64,000 nt of DNA from Synchiropus splendidus. Lineage: Eukaryota > Chordata > Actinopteri > Syngnathiformes > Callionymidae. Under the pieces are notes generated by a model that had not been told where the DNA came from, made no database searches, and saw only the letters and a program-made list of their open reading frames with translations. The translations under genes and the position numbers were made by a program. Each line of letters opens with the position of its first letter. Position 1 is the stretch's first letter. Of the stretch, positions 49,186 to 57,200 are shown piece by piece. The DNA lies in the NCBI RefSeq assembly GCF_027744825.2, contig NW_026527057.1, forward strand, positions 868,001 to 932,000, read 5' to 3'.

Positions 49186-49330
49186 GGCCAAGCTAACAGA
49201 GGGACTTGCATGGATGGAGTCAACACTTACAACTGTCAGTGCCCTCCAGAGTGGACTGGCCAACACTGTACAGAGGATGTGGATGAGTGCCGCCTTCAGC
49301 CAAATACTTGTCAAAATGGAGAAAGGTTGA
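48533..49330 (+). CDS. Chimeric ORF: p53 fragment, second host-like segment, viral membrane-anchored tail
   Basis: The open frame runs from 48485 to 49330; the first ATG is at 48728 (the Met of YMC), and a GTG lies at 48533. Counted from 48533: residues 1-67 are the p53-like piece; 68-149 are a GC-rich, cell-protein-like segment ([39 protein letters not shown]) that I cannot name; from about 155 the sequence becomes AT-rich and virus-like, with a membrane-spanning segment at about 175-190 ([16 protein letters not shown]), then a soluble part with WCQKS and a Thr/Ser/Leu-rich helix. It ends in an overlap with the 127-codon ORF at 49287. Whether any product is made is unknown: no conventional start precedes the p53 part. 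The arrangement resembles oncogene-capturing retroviruses, where host sequence replaces env. It may equally be a dead recombinant. Confidence 0.5.
48734..48985 (+). pseudogene. Second captured host-like coding segment, unidentified
   Basis: Immediately after the p53-like cysteine codon the frame continues through about 84 codons of GC-rich sequence with many CTG, GAG and GCC codons, unlike the AT-rich viral ORFs around it. The predicted wording ([19 protein letters not shown], then [18 protein letters not shown]) is typical of a conserved cellular globular domain and does not match the continuation of p53. It suggests a second host transcript joined in frame. The right boundary is an estimate from the return to AT-rich sequence. 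Confidence 0.45.
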
Positions 49331-49670
49331 AACAACCACTATAATAACAGAAAAATACATCCTAATCAGTGCCAAGGCATTGGTTTATGACATCACTGAA
49401 GGATTGACTAAATGGCAAAATGATACAATGTTACAGAACGATACACTGAGCTCCATGGCTTATTACCCACGTTACATTATACACCCAAAAGTGTTTGAAC
49501 ACTGCACGGATCCAGGAGATAGTGTTTGGACTATCTTCTGGATGATGCTGACATGGGCATACATTGGAGCAGACGCACTGATGCTCCGCCTACATCAACA
49601 GGGGACTCAAGGTAACGCCTCCACCCGCAAGCACCTGCAAAGAGCAGCGCAGCAAATATCTCACGTTTAG
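49287..49670 (+). CDS. Small membrane protein ORF or env-region fragment
   Basis: The open frame of 127 codons overlaps the end of the previous ORF by 44 nt in another frame. Later ATGs exist near 49428. There are three N-glycosylation sequons (residues 45, 51 and 110) and one membrane-spanning segment at about 79-100 ([21 protein letters not shown]), with a basic tail. The split between this ORF and the preceding one could be natural gene structure, or a frameshift within an ancestral envelope-like gene. I do not recognise a family. Confidence 0.4.
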   Translation: MPPSAKYLSKWRKVETTTIITEKYILISAKALVYDITEGLTKWQNDTMLQNDTLSSMAYYPRYIIHPKVFEHCTDPGDSVWTIFWMMLTWAYIGADALMLRLHQQGTQGNASTRKHLQRAAQQISHV

Positions 49671-49681
49671 TCGCGCTGAAC

Positions 49682-50332
49682 ATGGCAAGCAACCAGACGA
49701 ACACCACCGGGTATCACCCCGAGAGTCCTCCCCAGGTAGGGGCAGATTTTATTGATCTTGCAATACTGTCCATTTTACAAGTAATATTTGTTCCTCCATT
49801 ACATAAGCAAAAAACTTGTCTGGGATGCATCCTCGGATTAATAGTAGGGTGCATTCGCTTTTTCGTTAGAAAAGCATCCCCTTTACATGCCTCGTTCAGC
49901 CTCATTGGATGCGCGGGTTTAAATTTAAGCCCTCAGAGACCATGGCTTTGGCCGACCGCGGTCACCATAGTATACGTACTGGACAGTCTGTACACCGAAT
50001 TGGCCCTTTTGTTTTGCATAGGTTCTCAGTGTACCTATTGCATTATAGCAGGAACGGCGATATATTTCATACTCATAGGTTTATTGCTGACATTAATTTG
50101 GTCAACCCTGGGGAGGTATAAAAAGGCAGCACTTAATCTTACTGCGCAATGGATAATTCTGATGATATGGATTCTGTTCAAAAAGTTAGCTGGAGGAACT
50201 TCTTTGTATGTCTCTGTGTTTTATATAGGTTACCTGATGGGGACTTGTTACCCCATAAAGATATGGAAAACTTCGAACAGCATAAGGCTGTTTGGGATGG
50301 CGTCTACTCTTCGTAGACCTTCTCAGAATTGA
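49682..50332 (+). CDS. Multi-pass membrane protein ORF, unknown function
   Basis: The open frame has 216 codons, with an ATG in good context (aacATGG) 11 nt after the preceding stop. The N-terminus is short and soluble with N-glycosylation sequons (NQT, NTT), followed by about six hydrophobic segments: 22-40, 46-62, 90-113, 119-142, 149-167 and 173-191. The C-terminus is basic. Cysteines cluster in the second segment and before the fourth. Retroviruses rarely encode such proteins. It could be a viroporin-like accessory protein, a captured host tetraspan-type protein, or a highly derived envelope anchor; no signature decides. It is followed nine nt later by the last ORF. Confidence 0.6.
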   Translation: MASNQTNTTGYHPESPPQVGADFIDLAILSILQVIFVPPLHKQKTCLGCILGLIVGCIRFFVRKASPLHASFSLIGCAGLNLSPQRPWLWPTAVTIVYVLDSLYTELALLFCIGSQCTYCIIAGTAIYFILIGLLLTLIWSTLGRYKKAALNLTAQWIILMIWILFKKLAGGTSLYVSVFYIGYLMGTCYPIKIWKTSNSIRLFGMASTLRRPSQN

Positions 50333-50334
50333 CA

Positions 50335-50353
50335 TTTTGTAATGTTTCTACAG
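50335..50353 (+). promoter_or_regulatory. Candidate 3' splice site for the last ORF
   Basis: The pyrimidine-rich run ending TTTCTACAG, followed by GGC, is a good acceptor. Splicing here from the R-region donor (38346) would give a short mRNA for the transactivator-like ORF, but would remove the ATG at 50342, so translation would begin at 50450 or on a joined exon. This is a consensus call only. Confidence 0.4.
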
Positions 50354-52333
50354 GGCTCAATTGTGATTACGGACGGGAACAACAAAGCAGATCAATGGGA
50401 TCCATGGCACACGCAAAAAACGAGAGTCCTGTATGCCCTAGATGTGATCATGGAGCCCCTTGATCCCGGAACCAAAGTCCGCCCTGTAGACAGAGGAAGA
50501 CATAGGATTTTTAGTTGGGGACCCTCCACCAAAATGGTTGAATATTGGAGGGGTGAGCCCCGCATGAAATTTACAGCAAAGGTGTCACGCGGTGTACTTA
50601 CCCAAGATCACAAAAAGCAGGTCCAAAAATTGTGGATACCGCATGAAATCAAAGCAAAGGATCGGGTTGTGTGGTCATTCGAAAAGGAGACCCCGTTCAT
50701 TCTCCAGGCATGGCCACGTTTTGTGGTAATGTGCCGGGAGAACGAGCCATTGAACCATTGGCTCCCAGTTGTTTGTGCTGAACTCTGGGAGTTTACGTTC
50801 CCCGGGGATGATAAGCTGCCCCCGTTGACCACGTACGCCATTAGGGCGTACCATTGTAAAATAGGACCTGGGCAGACATCCTGGATTGAACGCGGAGCAT
50901 TCCATCCCCCGTATATGATGGAGGGAATGGTGCTGAAAACCGAACAGGTGGGAGAAATATACAACGAAGACTTGGGAAATGTTAGCCCAGCCAGACCTTG
51001 GGGGCCAGGAAACATTCAGCCAGGCTACCAACCTCCCGGAAAGCAGATTTACCTCTGCGACACAAACTTACTGATGGTGACTCAATGGCAGAAAGATGTT
51101 GTGAGTGTGTATGAGGACTGGGAGGAGTGCGTTGACAGGGAGCATGATGAATTGTGGCATGGGGGGTTTGGTACACAACATTACCAAGGAGGATATTGTC
51201 CTAGTGGTTACTATGAGTGGATCGAAAGGTTGTTGAAAGGTAGATCAGTGGTGCCCACGGCACATGGATGGCATATGCGAAGACCAGTCACTTGGGAAAA
51301 ATTCGCCCGACTGGTGATGAGTGGAGCTAAGGAGGAAGCAATGGCGGTGTTGGAGGGGAATCGCGACTGGAAGCGCCCTGCCATGCTCCAACAGTACAAA
51401 CGGCAACTCGGGAGGCCCGCCCCCCGGAGACCAAACCCGGCGAGACGTTGGGCAAGGAGAGCCGCGACATCCAGTAGCACAGAGGTGGCCTCTGGAGGGA
51501 GAAGCAATCTCCCGTCCAATGACGAGGCACCTGCTAGCTCGGAGTCGGTAGCTACTCCAGCCCCAAGGGCACCCAAGTGTCGGAGGGCCTCCGTGTCTGT
51601 ACCGATGTACCCTGAGCCAGCGCGGTCCTCTCCCGAACCACTGCCAAATGCCCCACCACCTTCAGAAAGTAGTGCAGTTGAGGACAGCCAGGAAGAACAG
51701 CCAAATCACCAAGGAGATGCCAGCGCAGCAAATTGTGCTTATTGTAAGGGAGAATTAGTAGCCCTTAAAGATCCACTCCTTTGTAAGCACGATGGCCATA
51801 TCCTGGGAAGTTGCCACTTGTGTGGGTTAAACATGAGGGACATCAGCTTTGTCTTCCCTGATGTAGGACAGTTCGTAGCAGGCCCCGTTAATGACTCTCA
51901 CACGGGGACAGATGGCCCTGTGGAGATGAACCCCGGAAGCATGCTAAACCCTGTACCCCCGGCATCACCAAGACGCCAGACACTTTCTCCTCAAACTGAA
52001 GACTCCAGTGATCTGAGCCCCACATCTTCTCAATCTGCAAGCCACTCGACTCCAGCCCCACGAAATGAATATTCACCCACCACTCCCCAATATGAGGTTC
52101 CAGCTCCCCCAGCGTCTGTGGATGGTGATGGAGAACCTAATGACTACACTGCCCCTTTGACGTCCAGCCCTGCGTCGCCTGGTGTGCCAAGATCGGCATC
52201 TGCGCTGATGTGGATCTGCTACTACGTGAACATGCTGAGAGAATTGGATGATCTCGAGTCCCTGATGAGACAACAAAATGATGACGACGAAGGAATCGGA
52301 CCACTGGACTTTGACGAACTGGACAAATGGTGA
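50342..52333 (+). CDS. Probable transcriptional transactivator-like ORF (663 aa)
   Basis: This is the last ORF before the polypurine tract and 3' LTR, where foamy viruses place their transactivator. The N-terminal part (about 1-340) is globular and tryptophan-rich; residues 109-131 match a segment of the 372-codon ORF at 46709. A basic cluster, 353-374 (RPAPRRPNPARRWARRAA), and KCRRA at 412-416 could be nuclear-localisation signals. Residues 380-460 and 525-620 are Pro/Ser-rich and disordered. Between them lies a zinc-binding motif: C465-x2-C468, C481, H483/H486 and C491-x2-C494. The C-terminus (635-663) is acidic with aromatic and leucine residues (LDFDELDKW), like an acidic activation domain. 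The start is uncertain: a consensus splice acceptor ends at 50353, just inside the ATG, and the next in-frame ATG is at 50450. The role is inferred, not proven by homology. Confidence 0.65.
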   Translation: MFLQGSIVITDGNNKADQWDPWHTQKTRVLYALDVIMEPLDPGTKVRPVDRGRHRIFSWGPSTKMVEYWRGEPRMKFTAKVSRGVLTQDHKKQVQKLWIPHEIKAKDRVVWSFEKETPFILQAWPRFVVMCRENEPLNHWLPVVCAELWEFTFPGDDKLPPLTTYAIRAYHCKIGPGQTSWIERGAFHPPYMMEGMVLKTEQVGEIYNEDLGNVSPARPWGPGNIQPGYQPPGKQIYLCDTNLLMVTQWQKDVVSVYEDWEECVDREHDELWHGGFGTQHYQGGYCPSGYYEWIERLLKGRSVVPTAHGWHMRRPVTWEKFARLVMSGAKEEAMAVLEGNRDWKRPAMLQQYKRQLGRPAPRRPNPARRWARRAATSSSTEVASGGRSNLPSNDEAPASSESVATPAPRAPKCRRASVSVPMYPEPARSSPEPLPNAPPPSESSAVEDSQEEQPNHQGDASAANCAYCKGELVALKDPLLCKHDGHILGSCHLCGLNMRDISFVFPDVGQFVAGPVNDSHTGTDGPVEMNPGSMLNPVPPASPRRQTLSPQTEDSSDLSPTSSQSASHSTPAPRNEYSPTTPQYEVPAPPASVDGDGEPNDYTAPLTSSPASPGVPRSASALMWICYYVNMLRELDDLESLMRQQNDDDEGIGPLDFDELDKW

Positions 52334-52347
52334 AGGACGATATTTTC

Positions 52348-52356
52348 GGAGGGGGA
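52348..52356 (+). promoter_or_regulatory. Polypurine tract
   Basis: GGAGGGGGA abuts the first TG of the 3' LTR and follows a T-rich stretch (tatttt), the usual context for the plus-strand primer. It lies 15 nt after the stop of the last ORF. Confidence 0.9.
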
Positions 52357-53066
52357 TGTTGTATACACTGGAAGTTCGAAAATATTATAATCAAAACCTG
52401 CTAAATAATATTTGATATTGTTTCTGTTTTTTATCATTAATGGACCTGCTAAATAATATTTGATATTGTTTTTGATTTTTTATCATTAATTGTTTAATGT
52501 TTCAAACTTTAGTGAACCTGTATGCGTTTGATCATGCGCGTTTGAACTCACGAACAGCTGTGTGCTTGGATCTGAGAATGACCTTGAAGGCGCGCTCATC
52601 TGAAGTCATGAGAGAGCGGCCATCTTGAACTTAGTTTGAACCTGTGCGCACGTGCTGACAAAATGGAGTGGATGTACTGACCTAATATGGTGAACCGGGC
52701 ATCAGTGACGTATAAAAAATGATGTAAGTGCTGACGCAATTGGCACTAATATGATCTATCACCGAACATGTATCCTTTTGAGGGAGGAACTTCAAAAGGC
52801 CACCTGGAGAAAAAACAAGATAAGTTATAGATATGACTAATTGGCTTGGCGTGAGAAAACGGATGTCGGTATGTCTTCAAAGCCGTGTGTCGCTATATAA
52901 GCGCTCGGAGATGTGACCCTGAGCTCTTGCTCTTTTTGGATCTTCGCCCGCGTTTGTCCGCCGTAAGTTTTTATCTTATCTTGGGACGGTGCTCATGCTG
53001 TTTGCTCTCGGACCATTTGATTTCAACTCATCTTTTATTTCTCTTTTACTATTTCTGAATTAATCC

Positions 53067-53512
53067 TTTTTATTGAAGTAATTTTGATTATATGATTTAA
53101 GTATTTTTAATTATACGGCTTTTGAAGTAATTTTGATTATATGGTTTTGAAGTATTTTAATTATACGGCTTTTGAAGTGTTTTTGATTATATGGTTTTGA
53201 AGTATTTTTAATTATACGGCTTTTGAAGTGTTTTTGATTATATGGTTTTGAAGTATTTTTAATTATACGGTTATTGAAGTATTTTTGATTATATGGTTTT
53301 GAAGTATTTTTAATTATACGGTTATTGAAGTATTTTTGATTATATGGTTTTGAAGTATTTTTAATTATACGGTTATTGAAGTATTTTTGATTATATGGTT
53401 TTGAAGTATTTTTAATTATACGGTTATTGAAGTATTTTTGATTATATGGTTTTGAAGTATTTTTAATTATACGGCTTTTGAAGTATTTTTGATTATATGG
53501 TTTTTGAAGTAT
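53067..53512. repeat. 51-bp minisatellite in R of the 3' LTR
   Basis: This copy of the minisatellite at 38451-38896 has the same number of units and no sequence difference that I could see, which shows that the array has not changed length since integration. Confidence 0.9.
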
Positions 53513-53520
53513 ATGTACTA

Positions 53521-53576
53521 GTACCAGCGTCTGGCGGTACTTTTGATATTGTTGGGTATCAGCGTCTGGCAATACC
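53521..53576 (+). other. Twin stem-loops, 3' LTR copy
   Basis: Identical to 38905-38960. In this LTR the hairpins would sit near the 3' end of the genomic RNA, about 100 nt before the poly(A) signal. Confidence 0.6.
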
Positions 53577-53672
53577 CTTGAGTTTATGGATTTTATTGTT
53601 TTTGGTTGACTTTGCTGTTTTTACTATTCTTTTATTAATTTTTTGAAGAAACATTTTTGTGACAAAAAACAA

Positions 53673-53678
53673 AATAAA
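53673..53678 (+). terminator. Polyadenylation signal of the element transcript
   Basis: AATAAA in the R region of the 3' LTR; the cleavage site is expected 10-30 nt downstream and would define the R/U5 boundary. Confidence 0.7.
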
Positions 53679-54256
53679 ATTGAGTACGAATTAAGTACTG
53701 AAAAGGCACAACGGCGTGGATCCCTGACTACTAAAGAATCAACTGGCTCCTACCTACTACCATCAATTGGGTTATAGGTGAGTTACTGTTTGATTTCCTC
53801 CTGTTGCACATTTAATGAGTGTCTCACATGGCAGCATTATTCCATCCTGAATTATTGCGTCAATGATTAGGTGGTAGTTTTAGGCATTTATGGGGAAAAT
53901 GTTATTTGAAAGGAATGGATTTAGGATCCGATCATGAGTCCCTAAACGAAGTTAAGTAAAGAGACTACGATAATGTGTAGCATTGTAAGGTCAAGAACCT
54001 GTTTCTTAACAGGTCGGGCTAATTAAATAACCCGCTCAGTGAAGCGCCGACACTACTCACTAATATAATAAGGTATAGTTGATATGCTTGTTATAGATTT
54101 TGAACCGTGTCCGCAACAAGAGGCTGACTGAGTTGACCAACCGAGGGGCCCTTTACCAGAGAGGCAAAGGGAGGTAGTGTGCTTGGAACTAGGGACGGCT
54201 TATGTTATAGCTAATCGCCTTGTACACAAGACCTTGAAAACCTAAACCCGACGACA

Positions 54257-54261
54257 AACGC
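54257..54261. repeat. Target-site duplication, right copy
   Basis: The five bases aacgc immediately after the CA terminus repeat the left flank 37736-37740. The satellite then continues in register as caaacataaaagtg. Confidence 0.95.
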
Positions 54262-57200
54262 CAAACATAAAAGTGTTGATAACTTTTGAAAAACACTTCA
54301 GACAGCTTAGATTTGATGTGCAACTACTAGAAAGACCCTTTCTGCTATAGTGGGAGGTTAAAATTTCATGTTCTGAAGCTTCCCTGAAAAGTTATGGCAC
54401 AATGCACAAAAACGCTTTTCAGCCTGAGATAAGGTGGGTTTCGGAACGCCAAACATAAAAGTGTTGATAACTTTGGAAAAACACTTCAGACAGTTTAGAT
54501 TTGATGTGCAACTACTAGAAAGACCCTTTCTGCTATAGTGGGAGGTTAAAATTTCATGTTCTGAAGCTTTCCTGAAAAGTTATGGCACAATGCACAAAAA
54601 CGCTTTTCAGCCTGAGATAAGGTGGGTTTCGGAACGCCAAACATAAAATTGTTGATAACTTTGGAAAAACACTTCAGACAGTTTAGATTTGATGTGCAAC
54701 TACTAGAAAGACACTTTCTGCTATAGTGGGAGGTTAAAATTTCATGTTCTGAAGCTTTCCTGAAAAGTTATGGCACAATGCACAAAAACGCTTTTCAGCC
54801 TGAGATAAGGTGGGTTTCGGAACGCCAAACATAAAAGTGTTGATAACTTTCGAAAAACACTTCAGAGAGCTTAGATTTGATGTGCACCTACTAGAAAGAC
54901 CCTTTCTGCTATAGTGGGAGGTTAAAATTTCATGTTCTGAAGCTTCCCTGAAAAGTTATGGCACAATGCGTAAAAACGCTTTTCAGCCTGAGATAAGGTG
55001 GGTTTCGGAACGCCAAACATAAAAGTGTTGATAACTTTGGAAAAACACTTCAGACAGTTTAGATTTGATGTGCAACTACTAGAAAGACACTTTCTGCTAT
55101 AGTGGGAGGTTAAAATTTCATGTTCTGAAGCTTTCCTGAAAAGTTATGGCACAATGCACAAAAACGCTTTTCAGCCTGAGATAAGGTGGGTTTCGGAACG
55201 CCAAACATAAAAGTGTTGATAACTTTCGAAAAACACTTCAGAGAGCTTAGATTTGATGTGCACCTACTAGAAAGACCCTTTCTGCTATAGTGGGAGGTTA
55301 AAATTTCATGTTCTGAAGCTTCCCTGAAAAGTTATGGCACAATGCGTAAAAACGCTTTTCAGCCTGAGATAAGGTGGGTTTCGGAACGCCAAACATAAAA
55401 GTGTTGATAACTTTGGAAAAACACTTCAGACAGTTTAGATTTGATGTGCAACTACTAGAAAGACCCTTTCTGCTATAGTGGGAGGTTAAAATTTCATGTT
55501 CAGAAGCTTTCCTGAAAAGTTATGGCACAATGCACAAAAACGCTTTTCAGCCTGAGATAAGGTGGGTTTCGGAACGCCAAACATAAAAGTGTTGATAACT
55601 TTTGAAAAACACTTCAGACAGTTTAGATTTGATGTGGAACTACTAGAAAGACACTTTCTGCTATAGTGGGAGGTTAAAATTTCATGTTCTGAAGCTTTCC
55701 GGAAAAGTTATGGCACAATGCACAAAAACGCTTTTCAGCCTGAGATAAGGTGGGTTTCGGAACGCCAAACATAAAAGTGTTGATAACTTTCGAAAAACAC
55801 TTCAGAGAGCTTAGATTTGATGTGCACCTACTAGAAAGACCCTTTCTGCTATAGTGGGAGGTTAAAATTTCATGTTCTGAAGCTTCCCTGAAAAGTTATG
55901 GCACAATGCGTAAAAACGCTTTTCAGCCTGAGATAAGGTGGGTTTCGGAACGCCAAACATAAAAGTGTTGATAAGTTTGGAAAAACACTTCAGACAGTTT
56001 AGATTTGATGTGCAACTACTAGAAAGACCCTTTCTGCTATAGTGGGAGGTTAAAATTTCATGTTCAGAAGCTTTCCTGAAAAGTTATGGCACAATGCACA
56101 AAAACGCTTTTCAGCCTGAGATAAGGTGGGTTTCGGAACGCCAAACATAAAAGTGTTGATAACTTTTGAAAAACACTTCAGACAGCTTAGATTTGATGTG
56201 CAACTACTAGAAAGACCCTTTCTGCTATAGTGGGAGGTTAAAATTTCATGTTCTGAAGCTTCCCTGAAAAGTTATGGCACAATGCACAAAAACGCTTTTC
56301 AGCCTGAGATAAGGTGGGTTTCGGAACGCCAAACATAAAAGTGTTGATAACTTTCGAAAAAACACTTCAGACAGTTTAGATTTGATGTGCAACTACTAGA
56401 AAGACCCTTTCTGCTATAGTGGGAGGTTAAAATTTCATGTTCTGAAGCTTCCCTGAAAAGTTATGGCACAATGCACAAAAACGCTTTTCAGCCTGAGATA
56501 AGGTGGGTTTCGGAACGCCAAACATAAAAGTGTTAATAACTTTGGAAAAACACTTCAGACAGTTTAGATTTGATGTGCAACTACTAGAAAGACCCTTTCT
56601 GCTATAGTGGGAGGTTAAAATTTCATGTTCTGAAGCTTCCCTGAAAAGTTATGGCACAATGCACAAAAACGCTTTTCAGCCTGAGATAAGGTGGGTTTCG
56701 GAACGCCAAACATAAAAGTGTTAATAACTTTGGAAAAACACTTCAGACAGTTAAGATTTGATGTGCAACTACTAGAAAGACCCTTTCTGCTATAGTGGGA
56801 GGTTAAAATTTCATGTTCTGAAGCTTTCCTGAAAAGTTATGGCACAATGCACAAAAACGCTTTTCAGCCTGAGATAAGGTGGGTTTCGGAACGCCAAACA
56901 TAAAAGTGTTGATAACTTTCGAAAAACACTTCAGAGAGCTTAGATTTGATGTGCACCTACTAGAAAGACCCTTTCTGCTATAGTGGGAGGTTAAAATTTC
57001 ATGTTCTGAAGCTTCCCTGAAAAGTTATGGCACAATGCGTAAAAACGCTTTTCAGCCTGAGATAAGGTGGGTTTCGGAACGCCAAACATAAAAGTGTTGA
57101 TAACTTTGGAAAAACACTTCAGACAGTTTAGATTTGATGTGCAACTACTAGAAAGACCCTTTCTGCTATAGTGGGAGGTTAAAATTTCATGTTCTGAAGC

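Larger units (their letters stand above)
37741..54256 (+). mobile_element. Complete endogenous retrovirus-like LTR element, 16.5 kb
   Basis: The element has two direct 1,900-bp LTRs beginning TG and ending CA, a perfect 5-bp target-site duplication, an 18-nt tRNA-Lys3-type primer-binding site, a polypurine tract, long gag and pol open frames, and several further ORFs on the same strand. It sits inside one satellite monomer. The LTRs differ at only three sites that I could find (38375/52991, 39242/53858, 39358/53974), about 0.16 per cent, so insertion is recent. At 16.5 kb it is much longer than typical retroviruses (about 7-13 kb), because of large LTRs, a long Gag, and accessory or captured sequence between pol and the 3' LTR. 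I did not recognise the family by name. It combines foamy-like traits (own pol ATG, no CCHC knuckle, splice donor in R) with a Lys3 primer site and 5-bp duplication. Confidence 0.97.
52357..54256 (+). repeat. 3' LTR (1900 bp)
   Basis: It is collinear with the 5' LTR at an offset of 14,616 and has the same length. The three differences I found are A38375/G52991, T39242/C53858 and G39358/T53974. It carries the same TATA box (52894-52901), splice donor (52963-52968), twin hairpins (53521-53576) and AATAAA (53673-53678). It ends GACGACA at the target duplication. Confidence 0.96.

Noticed and set aside
37741..54256. Assembly artefact joining a virus to satellite
   Set aside because: The perfect 5-bp duplication, TG/CA ends and preserved monomer register on both sides are those of genuine integration.
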